64,000 nucleotides of DNA from Parasaccharibacter apium (GTDB lineage: Bacteria; Pseudomonadota; Alphaproteobacteria; Acetobacterales; Acetobacteraceae). Positions 1-8,700 of the stretch are shown piece by piece (positions within the stretch are counted from its first letter, which is position 1; every line of letters begins with the position of its first letter). The notes under the pieces are model-generated. The model ran no database searches, had not been told where the DNA came from, and was given only the letters and a program-made list of their open reading frames with translations. A program made the position numbers and the translations under genes. Location: contig NZ_MEJG01000004.1 in NCBI RefSeq assembly GCF_002592045.1, positions 62,001 through 126,000 on the forward strand, given 5' to 3'.

Positions 1-1116
1 ATTGACCATCTGCGGCAAGCCCTCACGCATCTCCGCTAATGTACCGGAGAGACGGGCAACAATACCAAGCACGCGGATAGCCCCGTAAAGAGCATCATCA
101 AAACCGTACCATTTATCTGCAAAGAAAATATGGCCCGACATTTCCCCTGCCAAAGGTGAGGACGTCTCCGCCATTTTACTTTTGATGAGCGAATGACCCG
201 TCCGCCACATGAGCGGTTTACCGCCGGCTTTGCCGACTTCATCAAAAAGAACCTGGCTCGCCTTCACATCAGCGATGATGGTCGCACCGGGATGCTTCTT
301 CAGCACATCACGCGCTAAGAGAACGAGGATTTGATCGCCCCAGAGAATCTCTCCCTTACCATCCACAACGCCTACGCGGTCCGCATCGCCATCAAAAGCG
401 ATACCAACATCGGCCTTACGTGCCCGTACCTCTTTGATGAGATCCTGTAAATTGCCTTCCACAGTAGGGTCAGGATGATGATTGGGGAATGTCCCATCAA
501 TCTCTGGATATAGAATCGTATGCTCACCGGGGAGTTTCTTAATCAGACGAGTGAGGACCTCCCCCGCGGCGGAATTACCATTATCCCACACTACCTTGAG
601 CGGCCTCTCGCCGTCATAATCCTCAAGAAGGCGGGCAATATAGGCTTCGAAAGGGTCAATGGTCTCAACGCGACCTTCAGCCTTAGGCACAACATCGCCT
701 TGCGCGGCCAAACGCCCAACCTCGCGAATCTGCTCACCAAAGAAGGGCTTGCCCTTCATCATCATCTTAAAGCCATTATGATCCGGCGGATTATGGCTTC
801 CTGTAACCATAATCGCCCCATCAGATTGCCCCGTAACGGCCGCATAATAGAGCATCGGTGTTGGACCACGGCCTACACGCCGCACTGTCACGCCAGAATC
901 CACAGCCCCACGGACCAAGGCTTCTTCTAAAGACGGTGAGGAGAGACGGCCATCATAACCAACCGTCACCACATGCCCGCCATTACGGCGAATCATGCTC
1001 GCAAAGACGCGCCCTAGAGCATAGGCATCTTCGGGGTGGAGGGTTTTACCTACAATGCCACGGATATCATATTCACGCAGGCTTGTTGGCTCAAAATCAT
1101 GTTTAAACGCACTCAT
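1..1116 (-). CDS. Phosphomannomutase/phosphoglucomutase (partial, C-terminus outside window)
   Basis: Alpha-D-phosphohexomutase interconverting hexose 1- and 6-phosphates. The ATG at 1116 opens 372 codons that run off the left edge without a stop, so the C-terminal domain (roughly 90 residues in this family) is missing. The phosphoserine loop reads TGSHNPPDHNG with catalytic Ser107. The Mg-binding loop DGDADR is at residues 242-247, so the enzyme should be active. It lies 15 bp downstream of galU on the same strand. Together they convert glucose-6-P to glucose-1-P to UDP-glucose for polysaccharide and lipid glycosylation. Whether mannose or glucose phosphates are preferred cannot be read from the sequence. 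Confidence 0.9.
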   Translation of the reverse strand, partial: MSAFKHDFEPTSLREYDIRGIVGKTLHPEDAYALGRVFASMIRRNGGHVVTVGYDGRLSSPSLEEALVRGAVDSGVTVRRVGRGPTPMLYYAAVTGQSDGAIMVTGSHNPPDHNGFKMMMKGKPFFGEQIREVGRLAAQGDVVPKAEGRVETIDPFEAYIARLLEDYDGERPLKVVWDNGNSAAGEVLTRLIKKLPGEHTILYPEIDGTFPNHHPDPTVEGNLQDLIKEVRARKADVGIAFDGDADRVGVVDGKGEILWGDQILVLLARDVLKKHPGATIIADVKASQVLFDEVGKAGGKPLMWRTGHSLIKSKMAETSSPLAGEMSGHIFFADKWYGFDDALYGAIRVLGIVARLSGTLAEMREGLPQMVN

Positions 1117-1131
1117 ATTACGGCTTGCCCC

Positions 1132-2001
1132 TCACACATATTTCTTTAAGAAAGCGCGGACATCATCAGCAAGATCGTCGCGTTCCAATGCCATGGCGAC
1201 TTGAGCCTCCAAAAAGCCGAGCTTGCTCCCACAATCAAAACGCGTCCCTTCGTAGCGTAACCCGTGGAAGGGTACCTTACCGATCATCTCCGCCATAGCG
1301 TCCGTTAGTTGGACCTCTCCTCCTACGCCCGTTTTTAACGCAGAGAGCGGTTTCAACACATCCGCTGTAAGAACATAACGGCCAATAATCGCGAGGTTCG
1401 AGGGGGCATCCTCCGGGGCGGGCTTCTCAACAAGGCCGGTGACTTCCACCTTCTGCCCATCATCCTTACCAATCTTAAGGACACCGTAGCGGTCTGTCCA
1501 TTCGTGAGGGACCTCATTTACGGCAACAACATTACCGCCTGTTTGATGGTACACATCAGCCAATTGCGCTACACAACTGCGCTTCCCATGGACGATATCA
1601 TCGGGAAGAAGGATGGCAAAAGGGTCGTTACCAATAAAGTTGCGCGCACACCAAATCGCATGACCCAACCCAAGCGGATTTTGCTGCCGCACAGCCACGA
1701 GTGACCCCGCCTCCACGCTGCTGCTCTCCAACGCTTTCATAGCGGATGTTTTGTTGCGAGCCTGCAGAGTAGATTCAAGCTCATAAGCAATGTCAAAATA
1801 ATCAATCAAATTATCTTTGCCACGCGCCGTGACGAGACAGAACTCCTCAATCCCTGCGGCACGCGCCTCATCAATCGCATACTGAATCAAAGGCATATCC
1901 ACAACAGGGAGCATCTCTTTCGGCATAGCCTTTGTGGCAGGGAGAAAGCGCGTCCCTAAACCAGCAACAGGCAAAACGGCTTTTTTCAATGGCTTAATCA
2001 T
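1132..2001 (-). CDS. galU: UTP--glucose-1-phosphate uridylyltransferase GalU
   Basis: Makes UDP-glucose from UTP and glucose-1-phosphate in the cytoplasm. The protein is 289 aa, the usual GalU length. The N-terminal nucleotide-binding signature GLGTRFLPATKAMPKEMLP is at about residues 14-32, followed by the conserved substrate loops GLGHA, EKPAP and GEVQLTD. It is transcribed toward the phosphohexomutase gene, 15 bp apart, so the two form a UDP-glucose operon. A 7-bp G/C hairpin lies 76 bp upstream of the start. Identification is secure; the start is the only good ATG before the conserved VLPVAGLGTR block. Confidence 0.96.
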   Translation of the reverse strand: MIKPLKKAVLPVAGLGTRFLPATKAMPKEMLPVVDMPLIQYAIDEARAAGIEEFCLVTARGKDNLIDYFDIAYELESTLQARNKTSAMKALESSSVEAGSLVAVRQQNPLGLGHAIWCARNFIGNDPFAILLPDDIVHGKRSCVAQLADVYHQTGGNVVAVNEVPHEWTDRYGVLKIGKDDGQKVEVTGLVEKPAPEDAPSNLAIIGRYVLTADVLKPLSALKTGVGGEVQLTDAMAEMIGKVPFHGLRYEGTRFDCGSKLGFLEAQVAMALERDDLADDVRAFLKKYV

Positions 2002-2076
2002 CGTAACTCTCTTCTCTATCTATTCCCACTCTCACGTACTATGCGGGGTTTGTCCCTCTTAATAAAACAGGTACGC

Positions 2077-2095
2077 ATCCCCCAAAACGGGGGAT
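2077..2095. repeat. Short perfect hairpin upstream of galU
   Basis: ATCCCCC (2077-2083) and GGGGGAT (2089-2095) form a 7-bp perfect stem with a 5-nt loop, between tRNA-Leu and galU, both on the minus strand. Read on minus it is followed by GCGTACCTGTTTTATT, so it could end tRNA-Leu transcription or lie in the galU leader. The T-stretch is distant, so the role is open. Confidence 0.4.
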
Positions 2096-2229
2096 AGTGT
2101 AAAAGAAAACACAAGCTTAACGCCACCCCCTTATAAGAGGATGAAATCAAAACAATAGGACTTTTTTATGAAATTAAAGCAACCTTAACGGTTAATACGG
2201 AAGAACCATTGCCCGACCTTACGAAACAA

Positions 2230-2316
2230 TGGTGCGGCCGAGAAGACTCGAACTTCCACGGGGTTATCCCCCACAAGCACCTCAAGCTTGCGCGTCTACC
2301 ATTCCGCCACGGCCGC
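2230..2316 (-). tRNA. tRNA-Leu (anticodon GAG)
   Basis: An 87-nt tRNA with encoded CCA (2230-2232). Acceptor arms GCGGCCG (2316-2310) and CGGCCGC pair perfectly. Anticodon stem CAAGC/GCTTG encloses loop TTGAGGT, giving anticodon GAG, which reads CUC/CUU. A long variable arm (GGGGGATAACCCC) confirms a class II tRNA (Leu type), and the T-loop TTCGAGT is present. Confidence 0.95.
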
Positions 2317-2409
2317 TCCGTGACATAAAGTGGCCTTTTCTTTAGCCCTCAGGCGTGACCACTCCGGTGAGATCGCCTATAGCTTAGCCACGCAGAAAGG
2401 GCAATGGTC

Positions 2410-3087
2410 ATGACACAGTTTTATAAAGAAATTATCTGGCAACAAGACGACACTCTTTGCCCCTACCCCAACGCCCTCACGTTTATGCAACAAAATGTGG
2501 AGGCCATTGCCCATCACCAAACCCCACAACGTATTTGGCTAACAGAGCATCCACCACTCTACACGGCTGGTACATCAGCGAAGGCAGAAGACCTCATCAA
2601 CCCGCATCATTACCCAACATTTGAGGCCGGACGCGGCGGGCAATGGACATATCACGGCCCCGGCCAACGCATTGCCTATATTATGCTCGACCTCACACGT
2701 CCGCACGGCCCTCTCCCCGCACGGGATATACGCGCCTTCGTCCAATATTTGGAACGTTGGCTCATTATGACCCTCGAATCCCTCAATATCGAAGCCTTTA
2801 CGCGAGAAGGACGCATTGGCGTATGGTGCTTTGATGCCCAAACAGGGCAAGAGGCGAAAATTGCCGCTTTAGGCATCCGTGTGAGCCGCTGGGTCAGCTG
2901 GCATGGGATTTCCCTCAACGTCGCGCCAAACTTAGAGGATTTTGATGGTATCATCCCCTGCGGCATACGCGATTACGGCGTTACCAGCCTGCAACGCTTT
3001 AACCCCTCCCTTACTATGGCAGAGGCTGATGCCGCCTTGCTAAAAAACTGGGTTGCCCTCTTTGGCCCTGTTAAGCAGGAGGGATGA
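2410..3087 (+). CDS. lipB: Octanoyltransferase LipB
   Basis: Transfers octanoyl from acyl carrier protein to lipoyl domains, the first step of de novo lipoate attachment. The signature [12 protein letters not shown] is present, then [17 protein letters not shown] and the catalytic Cys184 in IIPCGIRD. ATGs occur at 2404 and 2410. The AAAGGG box ending at 2401 sits only 2 nt from the first but 8 nt from the second, so I chose 2410 (225 aa). The 3' end overlaps the convergent LolA-like gene by 17 bp. Confidence 0.93.
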   Translation: MTQFYKEIIWQQDDTLCPYPNALTFMQQNVEAIAHHQTPQRIWLTEHPPLYTAGTSAKAEDLINPHHYPTFEAGRGGQWTYHGPGQRIAYIMLDLTRPHGPLPARDIRAFVQYLERWLIMTLESLNIEAFTREGRIGVWCFDAQTGQEAKIAALGIRVSRWVSWHGISLNVAPNLEDFDGIIPCGIRDYGVTSLQRFNPSLTMAEADAALLKNWVALFGPVKQEG

Positions 3088-3718
3088 AGTGGCTTTCATC
3101 CACCGGTTGATTCTCTTGCACATCAAAGAGGGAAAGGCCGAAATGATGATGCCGCCCATCAACCCCCTGTATGCCAATCAAGCTCAACTTGCCCCGCACA
3201 TCAGAAAATTGCAGGGTCAGCAACCCTTGGGAAGGGTCGTTCGCTTCCGCTAGGGAGATTTGCAGCGATTCTTCACCCCGTGCGACTTGTGTTACCTGCA
3301 CATCTTTATCAAAGCTGATTGGATGGCGCAGCAGCAACCCCATTGGGTTACGCTTTAGCGATAGATGCGTCACAGCGCCATTATCGTCATTGCGTAAAAT
3401 CAGATGGCCATCACGTGCAACAGCCCGCGTTGCATGTGGGACGTCATACACCATCTCAAAACGCCCCGGGACGTAGAAGAAACGACCATCCCCCTGCTGC
3501 TGGGCTGGTCCATCCTGAGCAAATTGCGCTTGGATGGAACTCAACCCGTTTAAATATGCTTCGACCCGATGAATATCATGCCGCTCCCCTGCGGCAAGAT
3601 GGTCATATCCTGCTGTAGCGCACCCTATTAAAGAGAGCGACATGACCAGCAAAACAGACCACAGCCTGACATGATAAATCGCACCATAGCGCATGAGCCG
3701 AGAGCATAAATCCTTCAC
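3071..3718 (-). CDS. LolA-family protein, predicted lipoprotein
   Basis: A 215-aa protein with the LolA (outer-membrane lipoprotein carrier) beta-fold pattern: a [26 protein letters not shown] segment early on, then [12 protein letters not shown] and a C-terminal LTLQFSD strand. LolA itself is a soluble periplasmic shuttle, but here the signal peptide ends in a lipobox, LIGC (Cys33). The protein may therefore be membrane-anchored rather than a classical carrier. It starts with GTG at 3718, which shares the sequence GTGA with the bolA stop, so translation is coupled to bolA. Family assignment is good; LolA function is inferred only. Confidence 0.75.
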   Translation of the reverse strand: MKDLCSRLMRYGAIYHVRLWSVLLVMSLSLIGCATAGYDHLAAGERHDIHRVEAYLNGLSSIQAQFAQDGPAQQQGDGRFFYVPGRFEMVYDVPHATRAVARDGHLILRNDDNGAVTHLSLKRNPMGLLLRHPISFDKDVQVTQVARGEESLQISLAEANDPSQGLLTLQFSDVRGKLSLIGIQGVDGRHHHFGLSLFDVQENQPVDESHFIPPA

Positions 3719-4014
3719 GCAGATATCTCCCCTTTTAAGGTCAAAGAAAGGGCGTGCAAACCGCTCTCAAACTCTGCGGCCAAAAGCTGATGAACAAGGC
3801 GATGGCGATCTACCGGCTTTATTCCATCAAAATGACGGCTCACAATATGCAGACGATAATGCGTCTCGCCCACCTGCCCCGGCCCTCGCGCCTCCTGCTG
3901 TGCGCTGCGTGCGTGGGCATGATGGCGATGGCGTGCGCTTTCATCATGAATCTCTAGCTGAGAGGGCATCAATGCCTCCTCCAGCACTGCCTTCATACGC
4001 TCGGCTCTTGTCAT
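3715..4014 (-). CDS. BolA family protein
   Basis: A 99-aa BolA/IbaG-type protein. BolA proteins partner with monothiol glutaredoxins in iron-sulfur and iron regulation and can bind DNA. The conserved segment THYRLHIVSRHFDGIKPVDRHRLVHQLL contains the usual FDG-x8-H-R turn. A His/Arg/Ala-rich linker lies at residues 28-45. Its stop overlaps the LolA-like GTG start. It diverges from a J-domain gene, an order often seen in Alphaproteobacteria next to cobST. Confidence 0.9.
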   Translation of the reverse strand: MTRAERMKAVLEEALMPSQLEIHDESARHRHHAHARSAQQEARGPGQVGETHYRLHIVSRHFDGIKPVDRHRLVHQLLAAEFESGLHALSLTLKGEISA

Positions 4015-4148
4015 TCACTTTCTTCCACGCTGACCCACAGATAACTAGGGAACATACGCCCCTTCACCGCCTTGTATAATAGAAAACTTTCCTTCTCTAA
4101 GAAAAGGATGCTTGCATCTAAGGCGAACCTCTCCCCATATCGTCCATT

Positions 4149-4760
4149 ATGCAACGCAAATCCTCTCGTCATAAGGCCTTCGCGCCCGACCCAGATGCCC
4201 CGGAGCAATGCTGCGATCATCCTGATTGCGACCTGCCTGCTGGCTATCGTGCCCCACGCGGGCGGGATAATTTGCGCGCTTATTACTGGTTTTGCCTAGA
4301 GCATGTCCGCCTTTATAATGCGAACTGGGATTATTACCGGGGCATGACACCCGGCCAGATTGAGCGGCATCTGCGTGAGGATACCTCATGGCAACGCCCC
4401 TCTTGGAAGATGGGCACACCGGGGCACGATTCTGCACGCACCTCTTTCACGCTTGATGGGCTGCATGACCCGTTGGATATTCTTGCAGGCCGTAGGGCTC
4501 GCCCTTCACACGCTGCTGAGACTCGCAAGCAAGCTCCCCCCGCCCTGCGTGACCCCCTTGCCCAGCTTGATCTCGACTGGCCAACCACTATTGAAGTGGT
4601 AAAAACGCGTTATCGTGTCCTTGCACGCCGTTATCATCCCGATGCGAATCAGGATGACCCGCGTGCAGAAGAACGCTTTAAAGTTATTGGAACAGCCTAT
4701 GCCACATTGCGAGAACATTTTGCGCATAATCCCGAGCATGAACCCAACAGTAGCCAATAA
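4149..4760 (+). CDS. J-domain (DnaJ-like) protein
   Basis: A 203-aa protein with a C-terminal J domain (residues about 140-195) containing the Hsp70-stimulating HPD motif (RYHPDAN). The N-terminal part (about 1-90) has a CCDHPDC element and a conserved YYWFCLEHVRLYNANWDYY patch typical of the short alphaproteobacterial J-proteins found beside bolA and cobS. It lacks the G/F and zinc-finger regions of true DnaJ, so it is a specialised co-chaperone of unknown client. No strong Shine-Dalgarno sequence is visible at 4149. Confidence 0.88.
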   Translation: MQRKSSRHKAFAPDPDAPEQCCDHPDCDLPAGYRAPRGRDNLRAYYWFCLEHVRLYNANWDYYRGMTPGQIERHLREDTSWQRPSWKMGTPGHDSARTSFTLDGLHDPLDILAGRRARPSHAAETRKQAPPALRDPLAQLDLDWPTTIEVVKTRYRVLARRYHPDANQDDPRAEERFKVIGTAYATLREHFAHNPEHEPNSSQ

Positions 4761-4883
4761 CGCCTTTTACCCCCTTCTCTTCTCACCGCTGGATGATTAT
4801 GTAATCGTACTATAGGGGTCCGCAATAAACAGCAGGCCACCCATCTGGTCATCCATACACATCTTTATGATAGGAATTATGAC

Positions 4884-5852
4884 ATGGCTCTTCCCTCTAC
4901 ACAGTCTCTTTCCGACATATTGCCAGCGACTCCCGATGCACAAAAACCAGCGCGGGAATTGTTTGACCTTGATTTAGATTTTGATGTCCCCCTCTGGTCC
5001 CAAAAAACAGACCATGTGCCCGAGATTGACCCGAGCTATCAGTTTGACCGCGATACGACCCGCGCGATTCTGGCAGGGTTTATGTATAATCGCCGTGTGT
5101 TGGTGCAGGGCTTCCATGGGACGGGGAAATCCTCTCATATCGACCAAATTGCCGCACGTCTTAACTGGCCTTGTGTGCGCATCAATTTGGACAGTCATAT
5201 CTCCCGCATCGATCTCATCGGCAAAGATGCCATCACGTTAGAAGATGGCAAACAAATCACCGAGTTTCGCGAAGGCTTGTTACCATGGTGCTTACAAAGC
5301 CCATGCAGCCTCATTTTTGATGAATATGATGCTGGGCGGCCTGATGTAATGTTCGTCATCCAACGCGTGTTGGAGACTGATGGTGCCCTTACTTTACTGG
5401 ACCAAAATCGTGTTATCCAGCCTCATCCCTCCTTCCGCCTTTTTGCAACAGCCAATACGGTAGGGCTGGGCGATACAACGGGGCTGTATCACGGCACACA
5501 GCAAATCAACCAAGGGCAGATGGACCGTTGGAACATCGTCACCTCCCTCAATTACCTTCCCAAAGAGCAGGAAGTCCGCATCATCAAAGCCAAAATGGGC
5601 GATGTGCTGGATGATACACTCATCGGGCAAATGGTAGAGCTTGCCGACCTTAGCCGCGCAGGCTTTATGAATGGCGATATTTCCACCGTTATTTCCCCCC
5701 GTACGGTCCTCTCTTGGGCGGAAAATATTGCCATCTTTAAAGATGTACCTTTCGCCTTCCGCCTCAGCTTCCTCAATAAATGTGATGAGGCAGAACGCAG
5801 CATCGTTGCTGAATATTATCAGCGTTGTTTTAATGCCTCACCTTTAGGGTGA
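4884..5852 (+). CDS. cobS: Cobaltochelatase CobS subunit (AAA+ ATPase)
   Basis: MoxR-class AAA+ ATPase that with CobT drives cobalt insertion by CobN in aerobic cobalamin synthesis. Length 322 aa. Walker A GFHGTGKSS is at residues 76-84, Walker B LIFDEYD near 150, and the N-terminal CobS tail (LFDLDLDFDVPLW) is present. An AGGA box precedes the ATG. cobT follows after 3 bp. No cobN lies in the window, so the actual metal chelatase partner is not shown here. Confidence 0.93.
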   Translation: MALPSTQSLSDILPATPDAQKPARELFDLDLDFDVPLWSQKTDHVPEIDPSYQFDRDTTRAILAGFMYNRRVLVQGFHGTGKSSHIDQIAARLNWPCVRINLDSHISRIDLIGKDAITLEDGKQITEFREGLLPWCLQSPCSLIFDEYDAGRPDVMFVIQRVLETDGALTLLDQNRVIQPHPSFRLFATANTVGLGDTTGLYHGTQQINQGQMDRWNIVTSLNYLPKEQEVRIIKAKMGDVLDDTLIGQMVELADLSRAGFMNGDISTVISPRTVLSWAENIAIFKDVPFAFRLSFLNKCDEAERSIVAEYYQRCFNASPLG

Positions 5853-5855
5853 TTT

Positions 5856-7688
5856 ATGTCTGACCCGCACGACCTTTTCCGCAAGGCGACCTTAGCCACA
5901 CAGCGTGCTTTAAGTGGGCAGCAGGATATTCCCTTAACCCCTGCTCTAGCCTCTTTAGAGCGTGCGGCTCTTACCCCGGAGGAGATAGCGTATATCCGTG
6001 GGGCGACCGATGCCGCAGCCCTACAGCAACGGCATCACGACCCTGCAAAGCGCGTCACTTTGACGGATGCTCAAACGCAAATCATCACCGATGGGATGGA
6101 GCAAGCCCGTTGTGAGATTTATGGCTCCCGCCATATGGCCGGGGTGCGGGCGAATATAAATAACCACCTCGCCCGGCGGCTCTACGCGCTTAATAGCGCG
6201 CGCATGATGGAGCGTGCGGATATGCCCGCCCCCCTCGCGTTAGAACTCCTCACGCGCGAGGCACTCTCTGGCCAAACATTGCCAGAAGAGATAACCGGCC
6301 CCGCCTTGGCAGAATGGCGACAAGCCCTTGGCCCCAAAGCCCGCGCTGCTTTAGAGACGCTCGCCCTCGTCCAAGACGACCAATCACGCTTCCACCAAGC
6401 CACACAACATTTTGTAAAAACCTTCACTCTGGAAAAAACGGGCCAAAGTGATGAGGAAGAGCCGGAATCCTCTAGCTCCCGCAATCAGAACCAAAGTGAA
6501 GAGAGTGAGGCTGGGGATTCCGCCTCGCCAGACCCACAAGGGGAAGAGGAGGAAGAAGGCAGCTCTGACGATGAGCACTCCATCCTCAATGATGAAGCGG
6601 AAGATTCCACCTCCAGTGGGGAGGACCCAGCCTCCGATGAGATTGAGGCCCTTCTTGCAGAAGGGGAAAATGGGTTTGAGCAACCTGCTGGCCCCTCTGA
6701 GATGCGTGAGGATGAACCACCCTGCCCAATTACGGGCCTTGGAGGGTACCATGCTTATACGCAGGAGTTTGATGAAGAAATCCACGCCCATGAGCTTTGC
6801 GACCCGACTGAGCTAGACCGTCTGCGGGAAAAGCTGGATGAACAGTTGCAACAAACCCAAGGGTTTGTCTCCCGTCTGGCGCATCGTCTGCAACGTAAGC
6901 TTTTGGCCCAACAGCAACGCCGCTGGCATTTTGACCAAGAAGATGGGATTCTTGATGCAGCCCGCCTACCGCGCATCATCAGCAATCCTTCTCTCCCCCT
7001 CTCTTATAAGCAAGAGGGCAAGGCGGATTTCCGCGATACGGTCGTCACTCTCCTGATTGATAATTCAGGCTCTATGCGCGGCCGTCCCATCACCACAGCG
7101 GCCATTTGTGGCGATATTCTTGCCCGCACGCTCGAACGCTGCGGCATTAAAGTGGAGGTTCTCGGCTTTACTACCCGCGCCTGGAAGGGCGGCCAAAGCC
7201 GTGTGAAATGGAGCGAAGATGGCCGCCCCAAAGAGCCGGGGCGGCTTAATGACCTCCGGCACATCATCTATAAATCAGCCGACACCCCGTGGCGGCGTGC
7301 CCGACGCAATGTTGGGCTGATGCTCCGCGAAGGGTTGTTAAAAGAAAATATTGATGGTGAGGCCCTCCTCTGGGCATGGAAACGTCTAAAACATCGGCCA
7401 GAGCATCGCCGTATTTTAATGGTGATTTCCGATGGGGCTCCAGTGGATGATAGCACCTCCTCCGCTAATGGGCCGGAATATTTGGATCTGCATCTCCATC
7501 GCGTCATTCATCAGCTCGAAAATGACCATGCAGGGGAACTCTTGGCCATCGGCATTGGGCATGATGTCACCCGCTATTACGCCAATAGTGTGACCATTAG
7601 CTCGGCTGAGGATTTAGGCGATACGATGGTGGCCCAACTCACAGCTCTCTTTGCCCCGCCCTCTGGTAAGACAAAACGGCGCGGATAA
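5856..7688 (+). CDS. cobT: Cobaltochelatase CobT subunit (VWA domain)
   Basis: Partner of CobS, 610 aa. The C-terminal von Willebrand A domain carries an intact MIDAS motif DNSGSM (residues 402-407), matching CobT. A central, very acidic Ser/Glu-rich linker (about residues 200-290) separates it from the alpha-helical N-terminal domain, as in CobT and the Mg-chelatase D subunit. It is translated 3 bp after cobS. Use in B12 synthesis depends on a CobN elsewhere. Confidence 0.93.
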   Translation: MSDPHDLFRKATLATQRALSGQQDIPLTPALASLERAALTPEEIAYIRGATDAAALQQRHHDPAKRVTLTDAQTQIITDGMEQARCEIYGSRHMAGVRANINNHLARRLYALNSARMMERADMPAPLALELLTREALSGQTLPEEITGPALAEWRQALGPKARAALETLALVQDDQSRFHQATQHFVKTFTLEKTGQSDEEEPESSSSRNQNQSEESEAGDSASPDPQGEEEEEGSSDDEHSILNDEAEDSTSSGEDPASDEIEALLAEGENGFEQPAGPSEMREDEPPCPITGLGGYHAYTQEFDEEIHAHELCDPTELDRLREKLDEQLQQTQGFVSRLAHRLQRKLLAQQQRRWHFDQEDGILDAARLPRIISNPSLPLSYKQEGKADFRDTVVTLLIDNSGSMRGRPITTAAICGDILARTLERCGIKVEVLGFTTRAWKGGQSRVKWSEDGRPKEPGRLNDLRHIIYKSADTPWRRARRNVGLMLREGLLKENIDGEALLWAWKRLKHRPEHRRILMVISDGAPVDDSTSSANGPEYLDLHLHRVIHQLENDHAGELLAIGIGHDVTRYYANSVTISSAEDLGDTMVAQLTALFAPPSGKTKRRG

Positions 7689-7742
7689 TTTTCCCGCGCC
7701 CCATTGCCAGAAGGGCCAGACTCCGCCACTCTGCGGGGTACT

Positions 7743-8642
7743 ATGTTACATTCTTCTACACATCGTCTCCGTATGGCAGCACGAGCAAAAAGCTTAGGCT
7801 TACTGGCTCTTTTAGGGGTTATGGCCCTGCCAGCAGCATATGCTGAAACACTGCCCCATCTTTCAGCCAACTGCTTTACCTATAGCCCCGGGCAGGTGAG
7901 TAAGACGAAGCAGGGCGGCCTCATCATTAAAAACATGCAGGCGGAACTTACTGGCACGCAACATCGCATCACCGTGCGCTCCAGCACAGTGGTAGACCAT
8001 AAACGCACCCTTGATGCAGCCGGTTTAGCCCGCCTTAATGCCGCTGTTGCTTATGCTGCCCTCACCGCTTATCACCGTGGCATGACAGAGGCTTGCGCTA
8101 ACCAACCTCTACCGGGAGTGCAAGAGGTCAAAAATGCGCTGCCAGAGATGAGCTGGCAAGGCATCACCCTTACCCGGCCAGACCGAGCCTCCACCGCAAG
8201 CACGGCTCATGTGCGTGTCCTCAGCACAAGCCCGGCTATTCATTTCCTTTTTGATGCAAACGGGATGACCTCCCCACAGGCGATTCTCCTACCGCCGTCT
8301 GTCTCGGGGGATATTACCTTTATCCCCTCTTCTCAGCCGCCTTATCATGTGACGGTCAATCAACTCCATACGGCCTTAAATGGTAGCGATATTGATGGCC
8401 GAGGTGATGTTCTCGCCACGGCAGGGCGTGAAAATCTCAAAGCTGATGTTCATCTCTCCATCAGCCATATTGGGGAGATGATAGACCAGCTTGGCAAAAT
8501 CGCTCCCACAAAAATCACCGCAGCTTTGCTTATTGCCCGCATCATGGGGGAGAGAGAACCCAACCACCGCACGGGGTGGCACATCACATTAGAGCATGAC
8601 ACCATCCATGTGAATGGCGTTAAAGTCCCCATGCTTTTTTAA
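7743..8642 (+). CDS. Exported protein of unknown function
   Basis: I do not recognise this 299-aa protein with certainty. An N-terminal signal peptide (LGLLALLGVMALPAAYA, cleavage before ETLPH) predicts export to the periplasm. The rest is mostly beta-strand-like with repeated short hydrophobic stretches. The C-terminal section (GRGDVLATAGRENL..., then TGWHITLEHDTIHVNGVKVP) resembles the layout of AsmA/DUF2125-like envelope proteins, but this is only impression. I chose ATG 7743 (GGGG box 4 nt upstream) over an in-frame TTG at 7704. It follows cobT by 54 bp and ends at a strong terminator. Confidence 0.75.
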   Translation: MLHSSTHRLRMAARAKSLGLLALLGVMALPAAYAETLPHLSANCFTYSPGQVSKTKQGGLIIKNMQAELTGTQHRITVRSSTVVDHKRTLDAAGLARLNAAVAYAALTAYHRGMTEACANQPLPGVQEVKNALPEMSWQGITLTRPDRASTASTAHVRVLSTSPAIHFLFDANGMTSPQAILLPPSVSGDITFIPSSQPPYHVTVNQLHTALNGSDIDGRGDVLATAGRENLKADVHLSISHIGEMIDQLGKIAPTKITAALLIARIMGEREPNHRTGWHITLEHDTIHVNGVKVPMLF

Positions 8643-8670
8643 AAGGATGCGATAACGTCTTGCTTATTAG

Positions 8671-8700
8671 AGGCCACCCTTCCCGGTGGCCTTTTCTTTT
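8671..8700 (+). terminator. Rho-independent terminator after the exported protein
   Basis: AGGCCACC (8671-8678), loop CTTCCC, GGTGGCCT (8685-8692), then TTTCTTTT. It ends the plus-strand cobS-cobT-exported protein unit. The T-tract shares its last two bases with the stop codon of convergent dnaE (8699-8701). Confidence 0.85.

Noticed and set aside
4761-4883. Cobalamin riboswitch before cobS
   Set aside because: The 123-bp region has no B12-box-like sequence or room for the roughly 200-nt aptamer.
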